Assembly: GCA_030447145.1 (NCBI GenBank)
Contig: JAUJLY010000181.1
Location: 1-6,328, forward strand
Direction: 5' to 3'
DNA from: Thermomicrobiales bacterium
GTDB taxonomy: Bacteria; Chloroflexota; Chloroflexia; Thermomicrobiales; UBA6265
DNA: 6,328 nt
The notes below the pieces were generated by a model. The model saw only the letters and a list, made by a program, of their open reading frames with translations, did no database searches and was not told where the DNA came from. Positions 1 to 5,845 of this stretch are shown in pieces. A program made the translations under genes and the position numbers. How positions within the stretch are numbered: the first letter of the stretch is position 1; each line of letters begins with the position of its first letter.

Positions 1-228
1 CGAGAGCCAGCGCGCCACGCTCGGCACGACACTCGAGATGACCATCGCCTCGATGGATCGCGGATCGATGCTGTCGGAGGCGAGGACCGGCGCAAGAATG
101 GCAAACCACTCATCGGGCATGCGGTCCCGGCGGGTCGCTGCGCGCACGGTTGTCCTGAGCGCGTCCGATTGCAAGTCATAGACTCCGAAGACGGTGTTGG
201 TGTTTCCAACGTCAACAACCAGCAGCAT
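1..228 (-). CDS. coaX: Type III pantothenate kinase, N-terminal fragment (runs off left edge)
   Basis: This is the first 76 codons of a type III pantothenate kinase, which phosphorylates pantothenate with ATP in the first step of coenzyme A synthesis in the cytosol. The translation opens MLLVVDVGNTNTVFGVYD, the family's nucleotide-binding phosphate-1 loop (DVGNT at residues 6-10), and has the second family motif VISSVVPSV at residues 63-71. The family is usually about 255 residues, so roughly 70% lies beyond position 1. The ATG at 228 is preferred over the in-frame ATG at 234 and GTG at 243: a GGAAG element at 237-241 sits 8 nt from 228 but only 2 nt from 234, and family members normally begin MLLVxDxGNT. 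The gene is divergent from the S41 protease and has no evident tie to phosphate uptake. The visible reading frame is intact. Confidence 0.93.
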   Translation of the reverse strand, partial: MLLVVDVGNTNTVFGVYDLQSDALRTTVRAATRRDRMPDEWFAILAPVLASDSIDPRSIEAMVISSVVPSVARWLS

Positions 229-323
229 CAGCATGTCTTCCACGAGAAGGGGAGGGGGCGTTTCTCCCATGCGTACAATGTTTCGAGTGAACGATCGTCC
301 ATTCTCGCAGCTGGAGCTCTCGC
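229..323. promoter_or_regulatory. Divergent intergenic region between coaX and the S41 protease gene
   Basis: This 95-bp gap must hold the start signals of both divergent genes. On the plus strand TACAAT at 274-279 matches a -10 hexamer well, but no recognisable -35 lies 16-18 bp upstream, where the sequence is a purine-rich G run (247-258). GGAG at 313-316 is the protease ribosome binding site, 7 nt before its ATG. On the minus strand, GGAAG (237-241) serves coaX. I could not identify a convincing coaX promoter. The -10 call is tentative. Confidence 0.35.
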
Positions 324-1661
324 ATGACCTCGTTCGTACCTGACAACCTTCCTCCGGCGCGGCATTCCTCCCGGCCGCCGGGCTTCAGCAATCTCGGTCC
401 ATTGCATTTTTACATCCGCATGGCAGCCGTGGTACTGCTGCTTTTGCTCACCGGTTTAGCTGGAGGCATGGTACTCGAACGATATGTGGTGCAGGGCTTC
501 ACGCCCTCGGATAGGCCATTCGCTGATCTGGAAGCAGTCGCCGGTGTTATCGACGAGAGCTACTACTATCGCCCCACATCTCAGGAAGAGAGGGAGCGGC
601 TCGATCGCCAGATGGAGCAGCAGGCGATCATCGGTGCGCTCTCCTCACTGGACGACGAGTACACCAGGTACCTCGGGCCGGAGCTGTCGGCGACGGCACT
701 GGAAGACCTGGAGGGCCGCTATGGCGGCACGGGCATCGATGTGGCCGTTGATGAGGGGGCCGTTGTGGTCGCCAACGTGGTCGCGGACTCTCCCGCCGAC
801 GATGCCGGTATCCGACGAGGCGACGTCATCGAGCGCATCGACAATCAGCCGGTCGATCCAGAGAACTTCGATGGGATCGTGCGGCAGCTCCGTGGCGAGG
901 TGGGGACCACCGTCGGGCTCTCCCTGACGCGGCCAGAAACAGGAGACACCATAGAGCTGGAGCTGGTCCGGGAGGAGATCGTCGTGCCGCCCGTCACCTT
1001 GCGGATAATCGACGGAACGACTATCGGCTGGCTCCGCATTACCATCTTTGGCAACGACACGCTAGCAGAAATCGAGGATGCGATCCGGACGTTAGAGCAG
1101 CAAGGCGCGACCGGAATAGTCCTCGATCTGCGTGGCAACAGTGGTGGCTGGGTGACCTCAGCCCAAGGGGTCCTTGGGCGATTTCTCGATCCGGATGTTG
1201 GCCCCGCCCTGTATGAAGACATTTCCCCCGAGGCGGGGGAGGAGATACCGCTGCCCATTCTCCGGGATGAGAACAGCCCGTTCTCCGATCTCCCGATGGT
1301 GGTGCTTGTCGATCGCGGCACGGCGAGCGCCGCGGAAATCGTCGTCGGTGCGCTGAAGGACTACGGTCGAGCGGTTGTCATAGGTGAGCAGACATATGGC
1401 AAGGGGTCGGTCCAGCGCATCTTCTCCTTCGACGACGGCGCAACGCTGCGTGTCACCGTAGCCGAATGGTTCACTCCCGACATGGGACGGATACAGGAAC
1501 AGGGGATCAAACCAGACGTCGACGTGGCGGCCGAAGAGCATGCCGCGACGGGCGGCGATCCGGCTCTAGCGACAGCTGTCGGGATGCTGCAGACTGGAGA
1601 CGTGCTTCCCGCTGCGCCCAAGGATCCCACTTCCTCACCCTCGGCAACGCCAGAGTCCTGA
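324..1661 (+). CDS. S41 family carboxyl-terminal processing protease (CtpA/Prc type), membrane-anchored
   Basis: This 445-residue serine protease belongs to the family that cleaves exported or membrane-associated proteins near their C-termini. A proline-containing N-terminal segment precedes one hydrophobic helix (about residues 33-50), predicted to anchor it with the body outside the membrane. A PDZ domain follows (about 125-205, with GGTGIDV at 134-140 and AGIRRGDVIERID at 161-173), then the S41 core (about 225-400). By the spacing known in E. coli Prc (Ser, +25 Lys, +29 Gln), the catalytic set is Ser335 in RGTASAAEI, Lys360 in YGKGSVQ and Gln364; all are present, so it should be active. 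LDLRGNSGG at 267-275 is the conserved motif of the core. The tail (432-445) is rich in Pro, Ser and Thr. The ATG at 324 has GGAG 7 nt upstream. Its substrate cannot be told from the sequence, and it looks transcriptionally separate from the pho/pst block. The exact subfamily (CtpA or CtpB) is uncertain. Confidence 0.93.
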   Translation: MTSFVPDNLPPARHSSRPPGFSNLGPLHFYIRMAAVVLLLLLTGLAGGMVLERYVVQGFTPSDRPFADLEAVAGVIDESYYYRPTSQEERERLDRQMEQQAIIGALSSLDDEYTRYLGPELSATALEDLEGRYGGTGIDVAVDEGAVVVANVVADSPADDAGIRRGDVIERIDNQPVDPENFDGIVRQLRGEVGTTVGLSLTRPETGDTIELELVREEIVVPPVTLRIIDGTTIGWLRITIFGNDTLAEIEDAIRTLEQQGATGIVLDLRGNSGGWVTSAQGVLGRFLDPDVGPALYEDISPEAGEEIPLPILRDENSPFSDLPMVVLVDRGTASAAEIVVGALKDYGRAVVIGEQTYGKGSVQRIFSFDDGATLRVTVAEWFTPDMGRIQEQGIKPDVDVAAEEHAATGGDPALATAVGMLQTGDVLPAAPKDPTSSPSATPES

Positions 1662-1881
1662 TCCCGAACGGTTGCTGCGCTGGTGGAGGGTCGCCGTTCT
1701 GCATCACGTGGCCGCAAGGTCTTTGCTCCTGTTAACGGGCATGGCGCAGATTTTACATTCCAGTGGATGCAATTTAACATTGGCCTTACTCTCCCTTAAC
1801 GTCCAGCCCCTACCATCGCTGATGTAGACGGTTTCGAGTTCCTTTCCGGAGTCTCAGGACTGACGCGGTGGAGATGCCCTG
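1662..1881 (+). promoter_or_regulatory. Intergenic region upstream of the phoB-like regulator
   Basis: This 220-bp non-coding stretch separates the protease stop from the regulator start. Its first part (1662-1720) is GC-rich and contains a loose inverted repeat, GAACGG/CCGTTC, with a 22-nt loop and no T-run, so it is not a convincing terminator. CACGTGGCCGCAA lies at 1705-1717. From about 1730 the DNA becomes distinctly AT-richer and holds the repeated TTAAC-like boxes described separately. GGAG at 1870-1873, 8 nt before the GTG at 1882, is the regulator's ribosome binding site. No gene is seen here. Confidence 0.6.
1750..1804 (+). promoter_or_regulatory. Candidate PHO-box array (11-bp phased direct repeats)
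   Basis: Four 11-bp units lie on one 11-bp grid: ATTTTACATTC (1750-1760), ATTTAACATTG (1772-1782), GCCTTACTCTC (1783-1793) and CCTTAACGTCC (1794-1804). The grid slot at 1761-1771 does not match. All four share T-(A/T)-A-C at unit positions 4-7. Direct repeats at 11-bp phase are the known layout of PhoB/PhoP operators in E. coli, Bacillus and actinobacteria, and the Bacillus box core is TTAACA-like. TACCAT at 1811-1816, 9 bp after the last TTAACG, could be the -10, with the boxes covering the -35 position as in E. coli Pho promoters. A further TTAAC at 1732-1736 is off phase by 2 bp. The binding role is inferred from the repeat pattern and the neighbouring genes. Confidence 0.6.
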
Positions 1882-2712
1882 GTGGTCGTAGCCCATCGAT
1901 CCGACAACGATGGCGTCACAGTGCTCATAGTCGAGGACGACCCAACCCTACGGAGCACGCTTGCGTTCAACCTGACGCGAGAGGGCTACCGGGTGCTGAC
2001 CGCAGACAGCGGTCAGGCGGCGCTCGATGTTGTAGGGGATCAGGGTGCGTCACTGGACCTGGTCATCCTCGACGTGATGCTGCCGGGGATGAGCGGCATG
2101 CAGGTGCTCCGAAACATTCGGGCTCACCTCGATGTTGCTGTCCTTTTGCTCTCGGCGAGAGGCGAGGAGCAAGACAAGGTGGACGGATTTGAGCTCGGCG
2201 CCGACGACTATGTCGTCAAACCGTTTGCGCTTCGCGAATTGCTCGCACGTGTAAGGGCAGCGGTTCGACGCTCGGCACTTCCATCAGCCCGTCCTTCCGG
2301 GGTGCTGATGAGAGGGCCACTGAGTATATGGCCGGATCGTCGATGTGCCGCCGTGAATGGCGGTGAACTTCGGTTGCGGCCGAAAGAGTTCGCGCTCCTC
2401 GTAACGCTCGCCATGGAACCGGGAAGGGTCTTCCGCCGGCAGGATCTGCTCGGCCTTGTGTGGGGCGACGAGATTATCGTCGAGGAGCGAACGGTGGATG
2501 TCCACATTTCCTGGTTGCGCGCAAAGCTCCAGGCAGCCGGGATGAGCCAGGAATGCGTCCGGACCGTCTACGGCGCCGGCTATCGATTCGTCCTCGGTGA
2601 CGAACCGATCCTGAACGACGACCCATTAGACGGGATGACCGGTGTCGTCGAAGCTAGCATGACTCGCGTCATCAAGAGACCATATTCCGTGAATGACCTC
2701 GAAGCTGTCTGA
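1882..2712 (+). CDS. phoB: PhoB/OmpR-family response regulator, probable phosphate-regulon activator
   Basis: This 276-residue two-component regulator has a receiver domain (about residues 12-130) and an OmpR-type winged-helix DNA-binding domain (about 140-238). The receiver shows the acidic pocket E18-D19-D20, the phospho-acceptor Asp64 in VILDVMLPGMSG, Ser91 in the switch position and Lys113 in VVKPF. The DNA-binding domain shows RPKEF (166-170), the recognition-helix region RTVDVHISWLRAKL (203-216) and the wing VRTVYGAGYRF (226-236). The GTG start at 1882 has GGAG 8 nt upstream; the ATG at 1874 hits a stop within six codons. Family members usually end soon after the wing, but this one continues for about 36 more residues (241-276) that I do not recognise. 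Assignment to the phosphate regulon rests on the pstSCAB genes just downstream and the PHO-like boxes upstream. The cognate sensor kinase is not in the window. The family call is secure and the PhoB role probable. Confidence 0.88.
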   Translation: MVVAHRSDNDGVTVLIVEDDPTLRSTLAFNLTREGYRVLTADSGQAALDVVGDQGASLDLVILDVMLPGMSGMQVLRNIRAHLDVAVLLLSARGEEQDKVDGFELGADDYVVKPFALRELLARVRAAVRRSALPSARPSGVLMRGPLSIWPDRRCAAVNGGELRLRPKEFALLVTLAMEPGRVFRRQDLLGLVWGDEIIVEERTVDVHISWLRAKLQAAGMSQECVRTVYGAGYRFVLGDEPILNDDPLDGMTGVVEASMTRVIKRPYSVNDLEAV

Positions 2713-2821
2713 GCCGGGCGTTAGAGCCTGCATCGCCAGCACTAGTGACACGTGGCCCGCAACGCAGAATGGCTCTGCTGGAGGCCCGAATGCTCTCGTA
2801 CAGAATTGAGGAGTGGCCCGT
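2713..2821 (+). promoter_or_regulatory. phoB-pstS intergenic spacer
   Basis: This 109-bp spacer has no TTAAC-type PHO box like those upstream of the regulator and no convincing -35/-10 pair, so read-through from the regulator promoter is plausible. It contains CACGTGGCCCGCAA at 2749-2762, nearly identical to 1705-1717 upstream of the regulator. A small perfect hairpin, GCAGA (2764-2768) with TCTGC (2774-2778) and a 5-nt loop, follows. There is no T-run, so it is not an intrinsic terminator. Confidence 0.4.
2808..2813 (+). promoter_or_regulatory. Ribosome binding site deciding the pstS start
   Basis: GAGGAG ends 8 nt before the ATG at 2822. The in-frame GTG at 2813 overlaps this element and cannot be served by it, which fixes the start at 2822. 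Confidence 0.85.
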
Positions 2822-3877
2822 ATGTACTTGAACGATCTTCGTATCTCTCGCCGAACGTTTTCGCTTGCTGTCGCTGGTACGGTGGCGATTGCTCCGATGA
2901 CTCGCGTCTTTGCGCAGGACGATGCGGTCGTCTATGAACCAGCCGAGGAGGCCGAGCTTAGCGGGGAATTCGAGGCAGACGGCTCCTCGACGCTTGGGCC
3001 CCTGTCCGAGGCTGCGATCGAGGAGTTTGCCGCCGTGGCACCGGATGTTCGGGTCACCAATGGCATCTCTGGCTCCGGTAGCGGCTTCGAACGCTTCGTC
3101 AACGGCGAGATTGCGATTGCCAACGCTTCCCGTCAAATCAGCGACGAGGAGGCCGCGCTTGCCCGGGAAAACGGAATTCCATGGTACCGCTTCCCGGTGG
3201 CCTATGACGGAATCACCGTCGCTGTCTCCGCCGAGAACGACTTCGTTACCAATCTCACCGTAGAGGAACTCGCCCAGATCTGGGCCGCGGACGGCGGCAT
3301 CGCCACCTGGGCAGATGTCCGTCCAGAATGGCCGGCAGAGCCTATCGAGCTCTATGGACCCGGCACGGCGTCCGGGACCTTCGACTACTTCAGTGAGGCG
3401 ATTCTCGGTGAGGACGGTGAGGTCCGCACGGACTACATACCCAGCGAGGACGATAATGTCCTCGTTCAGGGCGTGGCCGGCAGCCCGTATGCCCTCGGCT
3501 ACTTCGGCTTTTCCTATTACGAGAATAACCAGGACACGCTAAAGGCCGTCGCAATTGATGCTGGTAGTGGTCCTGTAGCACCCAGCATCGAAACCATCGC
3601 CGATGGGTCCTACGCACCGCTTGCCCGCACGCTCTTTATCTACGTGAACGCCAACGAGCTCCAGAGTCGGCCCGAGCTTCAGGAGTTCGTGAAGTTTTAC
3701 GCCGCAACGGCGGACGAGATTGCTCCGTCCGTGGGCTACATTCCCCTTCCTGACGACGTCGAGCAGGCCGTTTATGAGGATGTGCTTGCGGCGATCGACG
3801 GATCCCTGCCACCGAATAGCGAGACCGGGGGAGAGGCGAGCCCCGCAGCTTCTCCAGTGGCTAGCCCGGCTGCCTAG
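2822..3877 (+). CDS. pstS: Phosphate ABC transporter substrate-binding protein PstS, Tat-type signal
   Basis: This 351-residue protein binds phosphate outside the cytoplasmic membrane and delivers it to PstCA. The N-terminus carries a twin-arginine-type signal: SRRTFS at residues 9-14, a hydrophobic stretch (15-25) and a likely cleavage site after VFA at 29-31. The mature protein has the PstS phosphate-site segments DGSSTLGPLSEA (53-64), SGSGSGFERF (83-92), and GTASGTFDYF (181-190), in which SGT is the ligand-binding turn. There is no cysteine anywhere, so it has no lipobox and is not a lipoprotein. It ends in a low-complexity Ser/Pro/Ala tail (about 336-351) built on repeated ASP units. The ATG at 2822 is chosen from GAGGAG 8 nt upstream. 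It follows the regulator by 109 bp and is separated from pstC by 91 bp. The family call is very secure; Tat export is inferred from the motif. Confidence 0.96.
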   Translation: MYLNDLRISRRTFSLAVAGTVAIAPMTRVFAQDDAVVYEPAEEAELSGEFEADGSSTLGPLSEAAIEEFAAVAPDVRVTNGISGSGSGFERFVNGEIAIANASRQISDEEAALARENGIPWYRFPVAYDGITVAVSAENDFVTNLTVEELAQIWAADGGIATWADVRPEWPAEPIELYGPGTASGTFDYFSEAILGEDGEVRTDYIPSEDDNVLVQGVAGSPYALGYFGFSYYENNQDTLKAVAIDAGSGPVAPSIETIADGSYAPLARTLFIYVNANELQSRPELQEFVKFYAATADEIAPSVGYIPLPDDVEQAVYEDVLAAIDGSLPPNSETGGEASPAASPVASPAA

Positions 3878-3968
3878 CCACCTGGTGATCCCTCGTGATG
3901 CATCCGGCCGGCACGCCGACGGGATGCACCCCGAGAGGTTCTCACTGCATCCAGTCTGGAGACTCTGA
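3878..3968 (+). promoter_or_regulatory. pstS-pstC intergenic region with competing inverted repeats
   Basis: The 91-bp spacer contains TGCATCC at 3899-3905, its reverse complement GGATGCA at 3922-3928, and TGCATCC again at 3946-3952. In mRNA the middle copy can pair with either flank (loops of 16 and 17 nt) but not with both. The second option ends 5 nt before the pstC ribosome binding site (GGAG, 3958-3961). That GGAG itself lies in a short inverted repeat, AGTCT-GG-AGACT (3953-3964). No T-run follows, so complete termination is unlikely. A role in lowering pstCAB relative to pstS or in stabilising the upstream mRNA is inference. Confidence 0.5.
3958..3961 (+). promoter_or_regulatory. Ribosome binding site deciding the pstC start
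   Basis: GGAG lies 7 nt before the GTG at 3969 and 16 nt before the in-frame ATG at 3978. The spacing favours GTG. The ATG would have to rely on the weaker GAGTGG at 3967-3972. Confidence 0.6.
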
Positions 3969-4946
3969 GTGGTATCGATGACGACCACGCCGCCAAGACC
4001 CGAGGAGAGGGCACCGCTGGATCTCTCTGGCAAGAAAAAGCGCCAGGCGTCAGAGCGGTTGGTCAAATACGTCCTGGTCGCCTGCTCCCTGGTCACGGTG
4101 GCAACGACCGTCGGGATTATCGCCATCCTGTTGTATGAAGCGCTTCGATTCTTCAGGGACATTCCATTCTGGAATTTCCTTGCAGGATCAACGTGGACGC
4201 CGCTCTTTTCGGGCTCCCAGCAGGAATTTGGCGTAGTGCCACTGGTTATGGGAACGCTCATGACGTCTGTTGTGGCTGCCATCATTTCCCTGCCGTTGGG
4301 GCTGGGAGCGGCCATTTATCTGAGCGAGATCGCAAGCGAAAGAGGCCGGTCGGTTCTCAAACCGATCCTGGAAGTACTTGCTGGCGTGCCGACGATCGTG
4401 TACGGGTTTTTTGCCTTGACGTTCATCACACCCGTCTTGTTGCAACCACTGATTCCGGGAATCGGAACCTTCAACGGCCTGTCTGCTGGTATCGCGATCG
4501 GGATCATGGCGCTTCCCACCGTTACCTCGCTCTCCGAGGATGCGCTTCGTGCGGTACCGAGGTCACTCCGCGAGGCAGGATTCGCCCTCGGTGCGACAAA
4601 ATTCGAGACCTCGGTACGTGTCGTCGTGCCCGCAGCTGTCTCTGGAATCGTGGCGTCGTTCCTTCTTGCTATCTCCCGGGCGATCGGCGAAACGATGATT
4701 GTCGCTGTGGCTGCCGGGCAGGCGCCGGCAGGACAGAGTGGTGGAAGCGACGGCTGGTGGGACCTGACGGAGAGCATGCAGACCATGACCGGGTTTATTG
4801 CCTACACCTTCAGCAGCGACATTTCCCGCGAGTCGACAGCATTTCACTCACTCTTCGGGGTTGGACTGTTGCTCTTCGCTATGACGTACCTGATGAACCT
4901 GCTTAGTCAGTGGGTGACGAAGCGGTACCAGGAGGAATACGAATGA
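3969..4946 (+). CDS. pstC: Phosphate ABC transporter permease PstC
   Basis: This 325-residue membrane protein is one of the two permease subunits that form the phosphate channel with PstA. A charged, Pro/Lys-rich N-terminus (1-33) precedes about six hydrophobic segments (roughly 34-57, 88-116, 130-156, 168-188, 217-246 and 293-313). The cytoplasmic EAA loop that docks with the ATPase is at about 190-212 (EDALRAVPRSLREAGFALGATKFE), with the conserved G-A-T. SRAIGET at 236-242 is the PstC/PstA signature containing the conserved Arg and Glu implicated in transport. A long periplasmic-type insertion between the first two helices (about 60-87) is typical of PstC and separates it from PstA. The GTG start at 3969 is preferred by Shine-Dalgarno spacing; the ATG at 3978 would shorten it by three residues. 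Its stop overlaps the pstA start as ATGA, indicating translational coupling. Confidence 0.95.
   Translation: MVSMTTTPPRPEERAPLDLSGKKKRQASERLVKYVLVACSLVTVATTVGIIAILLYEALRFFRDIPFWNFLAGSTWTPLFSGSQQEFGVVPLVMGTLMTSVVAAIISLPLGLGAAIYLSEIASERGRSVLKPILEVLAGVPTIVYGFFALTFITPVLLQPLIPGIGTFNGLSAGIAIGIMALPTVTSLSEDALRAVPRSLREAGFALGATKFETSVRVVVPAAVSGIVASFLLAISRAIGETMIVAVAAGQAPAGQSGGSDGWWDLTESMQTMTGFIAYTFSSDISRESTAFHSLFGVGLLLFAMTYLMNLLSQWVTKRYQEEYE
4931..4936 (+). promoter_or_regulatory. Ribosome binding site deciding the pstA start
   Basis: GGAGGA, inside the end of pstC, lies 6 nt before the ATG at 4943. It excludes the in-frame upstream GTG at 4910, which has no comparable element. Confidence 0.88.
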
Positions 4947-5842
4947 GCACCAGTGTTACCACTGCTCAAGGCAGCGAGCAATATCACGCCCGGCTGAGAG
5001 TGCGGCGCGTACTCAGTGAGTTTTGGCGCTGGATCTTTTTTGCATCGACTGCTCTCGCGATCGTCCTCCTTGGCATGCTGCTCTATTCCATCCTCGTCCC
5101 CGGTCTTCCCTGGCTAAGCTGGAACCTGATCACCGAGATGCCTTCGCGGATCCCTGAGCAGGCGGGTATGAACTCGGCGATCTGGGGATCGATCTGGGTC
5201 GTATTGGGATCCGCCGTATTGTCCTTTGTGCTTGGACTTGGCACGGCGATCTATCTTGAGGAATACGCGGAAAAGAACCGCTGGACCGCCTTCATCCAGA
5301 CGAATATCTCGAACCTGGCGGGTGTCCCTTCAATCGTCTACGGGCTCCTTGGCCTGGTGGTCTTTGTCGACCTGATGAACATGGGGCGGTCAGTCCTTGC
5401 CGGGGCCTTCACCATGGCGATCCTGATTCTTCTAATCGTCGTCATCTCAGCCAGAGAGGCGATCCGGGCGGTGCCGTCGAGCCTGAGGCAGGCGTCGTAT
5501 GGGCTTGGCGCTACGAAATGGCAGACGGTGCGGAGCCACGTCCTGCCCGTCGCATTTCCCGGCATCCTCACGGGCGTCATCCTGGCGATGTCCCGCGCTA
5601 TTGGAGAGACAGCACCGCTGATCGTGGTGGGAGGGGCGAGCCAGGTCCTCTTCCGGCCTGGCAGTCCGACAGATCCGTTTATGGTCATGCCCCTTCAGAT
5701 CTACAACTGGACGGGTAGACCCCAGCCTGAATTCGAGCATCTTGCAGCAGCCGCGATCATCGTTCTCATGATCGTGCTGCTCATCGTTAACTCCCTGGCG
5801 ATCGGTCTGCGCCACTACTTCAGCAAGAAAACGAGGATCTAA
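4943..5842 (+). CDS. pstA: Phosphate ABC transporter permease PstA
   Basis: This 299-residue protein is the second permease subunit of the phosphate importer. It has a first hydrophobic helix (about 31-53), a polar external loop with a tryptophan-rich start (57-75), and further membrane segments at about 80-105, 122-144, 150-170, 203-230 and 267-289. The EAA loop at 171-194 (REAIRAVPSSLRQASYGLGA, then TKWQ) and SRAIGETAPL (217-226) are characteristic of PstA; the APL continuation distinguishes it from PstC, which has TMI there. The start at 4943 is set by GGAGGA 6 nt upstream and by the 4-bp ATGA overlap with pstC. pstB starts 3 bp after its stop. The gene appears complete and unremarkable, and the short C-terminus ends in a basic cytosolic stretch. 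Confidence 0.95.
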   Translation: MSTSVTTAQGSEQYHARLRVRRVLSEFWRWIFFASTALAIVLLGMLLYSILVPGLPWLSWNLITEMPSRIPEQAGMNSAIWGSIWVVLGSAVLSFVLGLGTAIYLEEYAEKNRWTAFIQTNISNLAGVPSIVYGLLGLVVFVDLMNMGRSVLAGAFTMAILILLIVVISAREAIRAVPSSLRQASYGLGATKWQTVRSHVLPVAFPGILTGVILAMSRAIGETAPLIVVGGASQVLFRPGSPTDPFMVMPLQIYNWTGRPQPEFEHLAAAAIIVLMIVLLIVNSLAIGLRHYFSKKTRI

Positions 5843-5845
5843 CCC

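Noticed and set aside
231..272. Inverted repeats in the coaX/protease gap (GCATG/CATGC, GAGAA/TTCTC)
   Set aside because: Five-base arms with long or conflicting pairings in a low-complexity G-rich stretch; expected by chance.
845..1321. Minus-strand open frame of 158 codons inside the S41 protease gene
   Set aside because: It is a Ser/Arg/Pro-rich translation typical of an antisense shadow and lies wholly within the protease PDZ and core coding region.
1668..1701. Possible terminator after the S41 protease gene (GAACGG...CCGTTC)
   Set aside because: Only six pairs around a 22-nt loop, with no following T-run; not a convincing intrinsic terminator.
2813..2821. Upstream GTG start for pstS
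   Set aside because: It overlaps the GAGGAG ribosome binding site itself, which is ideally spaced for the ATG at 2822.
3539..4315. Minus-strand open frame of 258 codons across the pstS-pstC junction
   Set aside because: It lies opposite two securely identified genes and its translation shows no recognisable domain; it is a shadow of GC-rich codon usage.
4910..4942. Upstream GTG start for pstA
   Set aside because: The extra 11 residues only read the end of pstC in another frame, and the strong GGAGGA at 4931-4936 points to the ATG at 4943.
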